Assembly (NCBI RefSeq): GCF_001650715.1
Contig: NZ_LWQT01000120.1
Coordinates: 121,143 to 185,142 of the forward strand
Length of the DNA stretch: 64,000 nucleotides
Reading direction: 5' to 3'
From: Paramagnetospirillum marisnigri
Lineage (GTDB): Bacteria; Pseudomonadota; Alphaproteobacteria; Rhodospirillales; Magnetospirillaceae
The notes beneath the pieces are model-generated. The model was not told where the DNA came from and ran no database searches. It saw nothing but the letters and a program-made list of their open reading frames with translations. Shown in pieces: positions 58,611-64,000 of this stretch. A program made the position numbers and the translations under genes. Every line of letters starts with the position of its first letter. The first letter of the stretch is position 1.

Positions 58611-58639
58611 TTGACCGCCTGCCCATCAACGCGTATAAG
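58611..58639 (+). promoter_or_regulatory. Sigma-70 promoter of the tRNA-Cys gene
   Basis: TTGACC and TATAAG are separated by exactly 17 bases, 5 of 6 matches to each consensus box, about 40 bases ahead of the mature tRNA. This is the clearest promoter in the window. Confidence 0.75.
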
Positions 58640-58679
58640 CACGGTCCTCACGTCGGCCCCCGGCCGATCGGGCCGGTTA

Positions 58680-58753
58680 GGCCGGGTGGCAGAGTGGCTA
58701 TGCAGCGGACTGCAAATCCGCGTACGTCGGTTCAATTCCGGCCTCGGCCTCCA
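58680..58753 (+). tRNA. tRNA-Cys (GCA)
   Basis: 74 bases fold as a cloverleaf. The seven-pair acceptor stem (one G-T wobble) ends in T then encoded CCA, the anticodon loop reads actGCAaat, and the T-arm has ggTTCAATtcc. It probably shares a transcript with the tRNA-Asn gene 71 bases downstream. Confidence 0.97.
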
Positions 58754-58824
58754 CCGTCCCCGGGCTGGGGCGACGTGATGAACGAGAATTCTTCGGCTTG
58801 CCGTGCCGCTTGGGCAGCCGATGA

Positions 58825-58899
58825 TCCGGGGTAGCTCAGCGGTAGAGCAGCCGGCTGTTAACCGGCTGGTCGGGGGTTCGAATCCCTCCCCCGGAGCCA
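58825..58899 (+). tRNA. tRNA-Asn (GTT)
   Basis: 75 bases including encoded CCA. The anticodon loop reads ctGTTaa and the T-arm has gggTTCGAATccc. Its 3' end borders the integrase region, so it is the likely left attachment site of the downstream element; the core is probably within 58872-58899. The right copy lies outside the window. Confidence 0.97.
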
Positions 58900-58907
58900 G
58901 ATGAAGG

Positions 58908-58936
58908 AAAAGCCGACCGTCAAACGGTCGGCTTTT
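58908..58936 (+). terminator. Rho-independent terminator after tRNA-Asn
   Basis: Perfect stem aaaagccgaccg/cggtcggctttt with a TCAAA loop and a run of five T on the plus strand. It ends the tRNA transcript. Confidence 0.88.
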
Positions 58937-59072
58937 TCATGTCAATCCCTTGAAAAGAAAAGCAAATCGCCGCACACCGGAAACCCGGTGGCGAGCCGCT
59001 TTTGCAGGGTGTCGCACCTATGTGAGACACCTTCATGCGACACCGCCGCCCCGAATGAATGAATGCGGCACC

Positions 59073-61073
59073 ATGACCAATCATCTCTATCGACGTGAGG
59101 CAACCTACTATTGGCGTAGCCGCCTTCCCCGCCCCATCGCTACGATCCTCGGGCGCAGCCACTACGCCCGCTCGCTTCGCACGACTCATCCCGAGACGGC
59201 CCGCCGCCTTGCGCGAGCCGTGTCCGCAATGGTAGAGCAGGTGGCGCAGCAGATCAGGAGTATGTCGATGGTCAAAAAGCGCCAGCCGACGAAGGATGAC
59301 CTCGACCGTATTCTGCTCGACCTTTTCACTGAAATCTTAGAAGTGGGCGAACTGGAAAGAGCGGCACGGCCAGCAGGTTGGTCGCCATGGGTCATCGACA
59401 CCGATATAATCGATGAAGACGACCCATCCCTTGACACCGCCTATCCCGAATACAATGCCGAGGAGATTCGTGCCGCCCTGCTCTACAATGAACTCGGCAT
59501 GGGCGAGCAGTGCGCCGATGACCAGTTGCGCGAGCGTGGATTCGAACGGCCAGACGGCCCACACCAGTGGCGTGGCTACGTGCGCAAGGTGCTGGCGACC
59601 ATCGCCGCCGCCGAATGCCTGAATGCAGAACGGGAGCGTGGCGTCTATCACCCGCCGATCCATCCCTTTGTTTCCATCGGGGGTGGCCCTGCCCTCGGAC
59701 TTGGCGGCGCAGGGGAAGAATCCGCCCGCCAGAAACTTTCCGAGATGTTCGAGGCCAATATCACGTCCAAGAAGGCCGAGGGAAAATGGAAGGCCAGCGG
59801 CGACACCGAACAGCAAGCCCGCATGGCCTTGCGCCTCTTCCTCTCCTACAAGGGCGACCTGCCTTTCGCCCAAATCACCAAACCCGACGCTTTCGCATTC
59901 CGTGAATGGCTCTGCGGCCTGCCCTGTCTGGTCGGCAAGGGCATATATAAGGACATGGACTATCGAGCCGCCGTCGCCCTCCGCCAATCCGTCGAAAAGG
60001 CGATGGGGAAGCGCGGGTCGCGCGAAGCCACCGATACGATCACCGTTGGCGGTCTGACCATGACCAGACGCGACGCCGAGGCAAGAGCCGAAAAACTGTC
60101 AAAAACTACCGTCAATAAGCACCTCACCTTCTTCACCGACGCCTATAACGAGCGGATCAAGAAAAGCGGATTGGCGCTGCGAAATCCATTCGAAGGCGTG
60201 CTGTTTGCCGAAAAGGACTTGAAGAAAGATGCCAGCAAGCGAAAGCCATGGCCGATTTCCGAACTCCAAGCATTGTTCAATACTCCTCTTTTCACTGGTG
60301 CGGCGGGGCACCGCCCCGGCAAGCGAGCAAGGGCCGGAGACTTTCTTGCCGATGATGGGCCATTTTGGCTGCCGCTTATCGGCCTGTTCACGGGAGCCAG
60401 AGAGGACGAGATCGCCAGCCTGGCCCTTGACGATCTGCAATTCGACAGCGACGCTGAGTGCTGGATCATCGACATCAAGGCTGGGAAGACCTCCAATGCG
60501 CCTCGAAAAATCCCTGTCCATCCCGAATTAATCAAGATCGGACTGGTTGAATACCGCCAAGAAGTCGAGAAATCCGGCGCTTCCGATCTATTCCCCGAGT
60601 TTCATGACCAGTATCGTGATGCTGGCGGTGTTTTCTCCCGCTTCTTCACGAAGTATCGCCGCGATTGTGGAATATACGAAAAGTGGAAGGACTTCCACGC
60701 CCTCCGCCACACATTGAGGACAAGCCTCTACCGAGAACTGCAAGCCCATCCTGTCTTGGTGCGGGAGATGATGGGCCATGCCCAGATCGACGAAATGGAC
60801 GTGGTGTATTTCCATGGATTCGAACCGAAACAGTCCGCCCCCGTCGTCTCGGCCCTCACCTTCGCGCCGCTCGATCTATCCCATCTTCACAAGCAGAACC
60901 AGCCGCAACGACGCTTCTTGGCACCCAAGCAGGCCAAGAATCAGGGGGCGCAGCGAACGCAAAGCCCGCCTGAACGCAAAGCCAGTATCGTCGCCAGCAG
61001 CAAGGCTGAAAGCGAGCGCCAGATTACTCACCGCAAGCGTGTTCTAACGCCCGCGAAGCATCGAAAGCCTTAA
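59073..61073 (+). CDS. Tyrosine recombinase (phage-type integrase) of the element
   Basis: Large site-specific recombinase of 666 residues. The N-terminus (NHLYRREATYYWRSRLP) matches the DUF6538-type domain of tRNA-associated integrases. A central SAM-like DNA-binding domain (about 240-320) precedes the catalytic domain with Arg in FTGAREDEIASLALDDL, Lys in DIKAGKTS, HALRH, GHAQ and the nucleophile Tyr in VVYFHGF. All catalytic positions are present. I chose the ATG at 59073; an ATG at 59055 is an alternative. The location just after tRNA-Asn supports it as the enzyme that inserted the element. Confidence 0.93.
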   Translation: MTNHLYRREATYYWRSRLPRPIATILGRSHYARSLRTTHPETARRLARAVSAMVEQVAQQIRSMSMVKKRQPTKDDLDRILLDLFTEILEVGELERAARPAGWSPWVIDTDIIDEDDPSLDTAYPEYNAEEIRAALLYNELGMGEQCADDQLRERGFERPDGPHQWRGYVRKVLATIAAAECLNAERERGVYHPPIHPFVSIGGGPALGLGGAGEESARQKLSEMFEANITSKKAEGKWKASGDTEQQARMALRLFLSYKGDLPFAQITKPDAFAFREWLCGLPCLVGKGIYKDMDYRAAVALRQSVEKAMGKRGSREATDTITVGGLTMTRRDAEARAEKLSKTTVNKHLTFFTDAYNERIKKSGLALRNPFEGVLFAEKDLKKDASKRKPWPISELQALFNTPLFTGAAGHRPGKRARAGDFLADDGPFWLPLIGLFTGAREDEIASLALDDLQFDSDAECWIIDIKAGKTSNAPRKIPVHPELIKIGLVEYRQEVEKSGASDLFPEFHDQYRDAGGVFSRFFTKYRRDCGIYEKWKDFHALRHTLRTSLYRELQAHPVLVREMMGHAQIDEMDVVYFHGFEPKQSAPVVSALTFAPLDLSHLHKQNQPQRRFLAPKQAKNQGAQRTQSPPERKASIVASSKAESERQITHRKRVLTPAKHRKP

Positions 61074-61091
61074 TGAGGTGTGGAGCACCCG

Positions 61092-61310
61092 CTATTCGCT
61101 CTTATCGTTGGATTTCGGCGTCGAAAGTAAAAACGCCTCATGGATGCGTTTGCATGTCTTACGAAGATAACAATCCTGCGAATCAGAACATGAGGAAACA
61201 GCACTCACCATTTCCGACAATACATCACCCCCATTGTCATGTTCTGATACACGAAGCATGGCGTAAAATCGCTTAGACAGACAATGCCGCCTACGGGATT
61301 TTGAACTCAT
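61092..61310 (-). CDS. Small Cys-rich protein, paralog B
   Basis: Protein of 72 residues, family not recognised. Its last 50 residues align with the small protein at 61929-62123. Over a gap-free 31-residue block both share VLxE, then C-x5-C-x5-CKRIH and F (15 identities by my count), and both have RHC followed by KR upstream. The ATG at 61310 overlaps the stop of the preceding gene (ATGA), which supports real translation; a GTG four codons earlier is possible. Four conserved Cys could bind metal or form disulfides. Last gene of the PilZ cassette. Confidence 0.65.
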   Translation of the reverse strand: MSSKSRRRHCLSKRFYAMLRVSEHDNGGDVLSEMVSAVSSCSDSQDCYLRKTCKRIHEAFLLSTPKSNDKSE

Positions 61311-61549
61311 CGCCTTGGCCACTTATTGAGTGCCTGAATAACGACACACTCGAATGTATCAGAACCCCAAGCGGCCTCAACCCTGCTCACGGAAGACGAG
61401 CCATTCTGGTGACATTCGCCGACCCCTGCCGCTCTGCATCGCTCACGAGCAAAGGACGCCCTCTCGAACGCGTCCCGAAGTGCATCAAGGGCCGCACGAT
61501 ACTCATCGGCGGCATCGACCTCATTGCTATCGTTTCGGGATGAATCCAT
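61307..61549 (-). CDS. Small hypothetical protein in PilZ cassette
   Basis: Protein of 80 residues. The first half is a predicted amphipathic helix (DEYRAALDALRDAFERASFA), the second half has no recognised feature. GGAG lies just upstream of the ATG, the gene follows the PilZ stop by 27 bases, and its own stop overlaps the next start as ATGA. The coupling is the best evidence that it is a gene. Confidence 0.55.
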   Translation of the reverse strand: MDSSRNDSNEVDAADEYRAALDALRDAFERASFARERCRAAGVGECHQNGSSSVSRVEAAWGSDTFECVVIQALNKWPRR

Positions 61550-61576
61550 CGGCTCCGTATTCCGTTGCGCCAGTTC

Positions 61577-61903
61577 CTATTTGAAGTAGGTCGGCTCCGA
61601 TCCCGTCGTCTTACTGATATGACCGATGATGTAGCGCAACAGCCCCACGGTGGGGATGAATCGCCCCCGTGTCGTCTCGTAGTCGATATCAACGACTTCA
61701 ACCCGTCCCTCGACGCAGTCCTTCATATCGTCCAGTCGCGCCAGTTTCAGGCTTACGGTCGCTCCGACGTGGCTACCATTGCCCTGATACTTGACACCCT
61801 CAACCGAAATATCGATCACGGGGTGGCTGCGATTGTCGATCAGAACCACCAAGCCATGGCCAATCTTGCGACTATGCTGACGCCGTTCATGGTGCTGGCT
61901 CAT
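61577..61903 (-). CDS. Stand-alone PilZ-domain protein (c-di-GMP receptor)
   Basis: Protein of 108 residues that is almost entirely one PilZ domain. The c-di-GMP-binding motifs are visible: an Arg-rich N-terminus (RRQHSRK, residues 7-13) and IDISVEG (D-x-S-x-x-G) near residue 30. I chose the ATG at 61903 because it directly precedes the RxxxR motif. The gene lies between two paralogous small Cys-rich genes, with gaps of 25 and 27 bases, so it likely acts with them. The bound second messenger is known for the family; the output here is unknown. Confidence 0.8.
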   Translation of the reverse strand: MSQHHERRQHSRKIGHGLVVLIDNRSHPVIDISVEGVKYQGNGSHVGATVSLKLARLDDMKDCVEGRVEVVDIDYETTRGRFIPTVGLLRYIIGHISKTTGSEPTYFK

Positions 61904-61928
61904 GCAATGGAGACCTTTCGGAAGAGCG

Positions 61929-62123
61929 CTACGATTTTGGTGATTGAAACGATTGGTGTATTCGCTTGCAGGCTTCCCATAGGTCGCAGATTTTCTGATC
62001 GGCGCAGCGGCAGCCGACAGAAACAACTTCCTGCAATACAGTTTCGTTTTTGATGAATGCGATCATCATCGAAACACGCTTTGCCACGCAATGACGCTGA
62101 TTTTTATCGTTATGGGCGATCAT
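61929..62123 (-). CDS. Small Cys-rich protein, paralog A
   Basis: Protein of 64 residues, family not recognised. It shares RHC-x2-KR and, without gaps, VLxE followed by C-x5-C-x5-CKRIH with the protein at 61092-61310. The shared spacing across two separate genes argues that both are real and descend from one duplication. One extra Cys (GCRC) is unique to this copy. It heads the minus-strand cassette, 25 bases ahead of the PilZ gene. No strong ribosome-binding site precedes the ATG. Confidence 0.62.
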   Translation of the reverse strand: MIAHNDKNQRHCVAKRVSMMIAFIKNETVLQEVVSVGCRCADQKICDLWEACKRIHQSFQSPKS

Positions 62124-62149
62124 TTTTTCGACCGATCAGCGAATAATCC

Positions 62150-62180
62150 TTGACAAGAGTTTAGCCCCCCCCCCTAGACA
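62150..62180 (+). promoter_or_regulatory. Candidate promoter with C10 spacer tract
   Basis: TTGACA (perfect minus 35) at 62150-62155 and TAGACA at 62175-62180 are 19 bases apart, and the spacer contains ten C in a row (62165-62174). Loss of two C would give the optimal 17-base spacing. It lies between the divergent PilZ cassette and the FixJ-like gene and would read towards the latter. The promoter and any switching are inference. Confidence 0.35.
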
Positions 62181-62257
62181 AAGGTTTATTCGTAGATTTT
62201 ACGCACATACCCATGCCATAGGGCGCATGCGGCGCGCATTCTTCGCAGAAGGTCGTA

Positions 62258-62917
62258 TTGCAAGCCTCAAATCGGTTCGCCATTTCCGTTGTCGATGATG
62301 ACCGAGACTATCGGGAAATCCTCCGATGGAACCTCGAATCCCGTGGATATGTCGTCGCCGAGTTTCCCGATGCGGACTCGTTCATCGCAGGACATGACGT
62401 ATCGTCGATTGGGTGTCTTCTGATCGATTACCGCCTAGGCATAATGAATGGCATCGAAGCATTCAAGCAGGTGCGTCTGCGAGGAAACGACGCCCCCGCT
62501 ATCATTCTCTCTTCCCAAGGCGATATCCCCGCAGCAGTTCAGGCTGTCAAACTCGGCGCATACACATTCTTTGAGAAGCCGAACGACTTCGAACCACTCA
62601 TGCACCTTGTTGCCGAAGCATGCGAAGTCCATCAGGAACATCGTCAAAGACATGGCCCTTTAATGGATGCATTAAAATATTTCCAGAGCCTGACTTTGCG
62701 GGAAGCAGAAGTTTTCTGGCTGATTGTCGAAGGAAAAGCCACCAAGCAGATAGCGCAAGAACTCTCCATTAGCCCTAGAACCGTAGAAGCACACCGCAGT
62801 AGTATTTTCGAAAAGTTCGAATGCGCAAATCCGAAGGCTTTGTTCTCGGCCTCGGTCCATTTGAGGACGATCAGACTGATCGATGCTGAGAGCCTGTCGG
62901 ACGATTCAGAGGGGTAA
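62258..62917 (+). CDS. FixJ/NarL-type response regulator
   Basis: Two-domain regulator of 219 residues. The receiver (about 8-122) has VVDDD, phospho-acceptor Asp in LLIDYRLG, ILSSQGD and FEKP; the C-terminal LuxR helix-turn-helix has SLTLREAEVFWLIVEGKATKQIAQELSISPRTVEAHRSSIFEKF. The start is a TTG at 62258 with AGAAGG five bases upstream; no ATG precedes the receiver. No histidine kinase gene is adjacent. It is divergent from the PilZ cassette and is the best candidate to control it. Confidence 0.88.
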   Translation: MQASNRFAISVVDDDRDYREILRWNLESRGYVVAEFPDADSFIAGHDVSSIGCLLIDYRLGIMNGIEAFKQVRLRGNDAPAIILSSQGDIPAAVQAVKLGAYTFFEKPNDFEPLMHLVAEACEVHQEHRQRHGPLMDALKYFQSLTLREAEVFWLIVEGKATKQIAQELSISPRTVEAHRSSIFEKFECANPKALFSASVHLRTIRLIDAESLSDDSEG

Positions 62918-62976
62918 TAGCCACTCGCCCGAATCAGAAACAATCCTACTTCGATGATAGAGCACGGCGCATTTAG

Positions 62977-62999
62977 GCAAATGGGACAGGTCCATTTGC
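62977..62999 (+). repeat. 8-bp inverted repeat upstream of relaxase (oriT candidate)
   Basis: GCAAATGG and its exact complement CCATTTGC flank a 7-base loop, followed by gtgcgtcgccc, 41 bases ahead of the relaxase ATG. Relaxase genes often lie beside such repeats at the transfer origin. It could instead be a binding site or a terminator without a T run. Confidence 0.4.
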
Positions 63000-63039
63000 G
63001 TGCGTCGCCCGCCTACCGGCGGTCGGTTCGAGGTGCGCC

Positions 63040-64000
63040 ATGGCGATTTACTCATTCAGCGTCAAGCCACTGGCGGCCGGGAAGGTCGGGCCAGCTGTGG
63101 CCTACCAGACCCGCCGGCCGTTGCGTTTGAATGGCGAGACCTTCCGGCCCTCCAAGACCGGCGGCTTGGCGGCCGAGGGCGTCGTCTGGCCGCCGGGTGT
63201 TTCCGGCGACCTGATCATGGGCGGACGAGACGCCCTATGGGCCGCCGTGCTGGACGGCGAACGCGTCCGCAAGCGCGGGCCGCGACAAGGCGACATCCGA
63301 CGACGGGCCGTGGCCGGTCGCACCGCCATCGCGGCTCTTCCGCATGAACTGTCCGCCGCCCAGCGCCATTCGCTGGTCGAGGACTTCGGGCGGGCGATGG
63401 CCGACCGATACAGTTGCGCCGTTGATTACGCCATCCACGCCCCTGACTCCGCCGGAGACCAGCGCAATTACCATGTCCATCTCGCATGGACGGAGCGGGT
63501 CATCCTTGGCGATGGGACCGGATCAAAAATTCGAGCCTTCGGCGGGCGCGACCGGGCCGAGGAACTGCGTCGGATTCGGGAGATGTGGGAAGACTGCTGC
63601 AATCGCCATCTCGCGCGGGCCGGGGTCGTGGATCGAATCGATGCCCGATCACTGGCGGCACAGGGTATCGCACGACGGCCCACACGGCACCGAGGCCCCG
63701 GACAAACCGCCATCGCCCGCAAGCGCCCGGCCATATCATGGGCGGTGGCCATGGTGCCCCACGACCGGCGAGCCATGCGCCAAGACGCCCGCGCCGCCGT
63801 CTTGGCGCTCGCCCGTGCCGTCCGGCTCGCCAATGACGAAGCCTCTCGGCTGGCCGCATGGAAGGCATTGCTCGCCAACTCCCGCGACGCCATCAAACTG
63901 GGTCTCGCCCAAGGCGACGCTCTGGACTTGGCCAAGTGGGCGCAGCGGGCCGAGGCCGCAGCGGCTTGCACGAAAGCACCGGCTCGGCCTTCCGGCACCC
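63040..64000 (+). CDS. MobA/MobL-family relaxase, 3' end outside window
   Basis: Open reading frame of at least 320 codons with no stop before the window ends. It starts MAIYSFSVKPLAAGKVGPAV, like the MobA/MobL domain start (AIYH.S.K...R..GRSA.AA). It has the three-histidine-type motif region in YAIHAPDSAGDQRNYHVHLAW, where the HxH sits near residue 146, followed by an Arg/Ala-rich helical stretch. Such enzymes nick oriT and pilot DNA during conjugation. It supports mobilization of the element. The classic Tyr of other relaxase types was not assigned, and the C-terminus is missing. Confidence 0.8.
   Translation, partial: MAIYSFSVKPLAAGKVGPAVAYQTRRPLRLNGETFRPSKTGGLAAEGVVWPPGVSGDLIMGGRDALWAAVLDGERVRKRGPRQGDIRRRAVAGRTAIAALPHELSAAQRHSLVEDFGRAMADRYSCAVDYAIHAPDSAGDQRNYHVHLAWTERVILGDGTGSKIRAFGGRDRAEELRRIREMWEDCCNRHLARAGVVDRIDARSLAAQGIARRPTRHRGPGQTAIARKRPAISWAVAMVPHDRRAMRQDARAAVLALARAVRLANDEASRLAAWKALLANSRDAIKLGLAQGDALDLAKWAQRAEAAAACTKAPARPSGT

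Larger units (their letters stand above)
58900..64000. mobile_element. Left part of an integrative, probably mobilizable element at tRNA-Asn
   Basis: The region begins at the 3' end of tRNA-Asn and runs past the window edge. It holds a tyrosine recombinase directly after the tRNA, a small accessory cassette with a PilZ protein, a FixJ-like regulator and a MobA/MobL-type relaxase. Base composition drops clearly in 61074-62960 compared with the core. No insertion sequence or attR is visible, so the size and state of the element are unknown. Confidence 0.75.

Noticed and set aside
61073..61276. Plus-strand small open frame after the integrase
   Set aside because: It lies antisense to the Cys-rich paralog, which has homology support, and shows no ribosome-binding site.
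62644..62943. Minus-strand 99-codon frame opposite the FixJ-like gene
   Set aside because: Antisense to a clear LuxR-type DNA-binding domain and without a motif.
58900..64000. CRISPR array or toxin-antitoxin pair in the mobile region
   Set aside because: No regularly spaced repeats were seen, and the coupled small genes do not match known toxin or antitoxin folds that I can recognise.

Overview
The window is GC-rich and gene-dense, and it reads as a chromosomal segment of a Rhodospirillales alphaproteobacterium. A Magnetospirillum or close relative is most likely. The clues are a bacteriohemerythrin-receiver fusion, a globin-coupled chemoreceptor, many cyclic-di-GMP proteins, a PopZ gene beside valS and tolC, and alphaproteobacterial gene orders such as serS-surE-pcm-nlpD and tatABC-scpAB. 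The genus is an inference from gene content, because no 16S gene or magnetosome gene is visible.

Layout. Positions 1-1311 hold the 3' end of a Y-family DNA polymerase and a small Cys-rich protein. Positions 1487-8122 are a signalling block: a PAS-PAS-GGDEF-EAL protein converges on an operon of a membrane histidine kinase, two single-domain receivers and a receiver-PAS-GGDEF-EAL protein. Positions 8357-13919 hold a PHA-synthase-like protein, a DUF2889 protein, an orphan periplasmic binding protein, a degenerate PleD-like protein and a FrnE/DsbA-like oxidoreductase. Positions 13926-17261 are the yajC-secD-secF operon with an Mth938-like gene. They are followed by a DUF815 ATPase and a globin/PilZ chemoreceptor.

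Positions 20524-33031 are a long minus-strand housekeeping run: nlpD-like, pcm, surE, serS, tatC, tatB, tatA, scpB, scpA, an M50 protease, nagZ, a SPOR-domain protein, argS and a dGTPase. Next come erpA, a secreted HEXXH protein, xthA, a heme-oxygenase-like protein, the hemerythrin-receiver, ilvD, a HAD hydrolase and a lytic transglycosylase. After these lie dapA-smpB, a sulfite-oxidase-like protein, a large histidine kinase, pgpA-cinA, a ThDP enzyme with an ALDH7-type dehydrogenase, a PilJ-type sensor diguanylate cyclase, valS, popZ and tolC.

At 58680-58899 two tRNA genes (Cys, Asn) end the core region. From 58.9 kb to the right edge the content changes to a probable integrative, mobilizable element inserted at tRNA-Asn. 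It has a 666-residue tyrosine recombinase, a compact minus-strand cassette (two paralogous small Cys-rich proteins, a PilZ protein and another small protein), a divergent FixJ-like regulator, and the start of a MobA/MobL-type relaxase that runs off the window. The cassette and its intergenic region, which carries a ten-C tract, are the most novel-looking part.

Together the accessory genes favour second-messenger and redox/oxygen signalling: at least two complete GGDEF-EAL proteins, one GGDEF protein, one degenerate GGDEF protein, two PilZ proteins, a globin sensor and a hemerythrin sensor. No CRISPR array, rRNA gene or recognisable insertion sequence was seen, and no gene-free stretch exceeds 300 bases.
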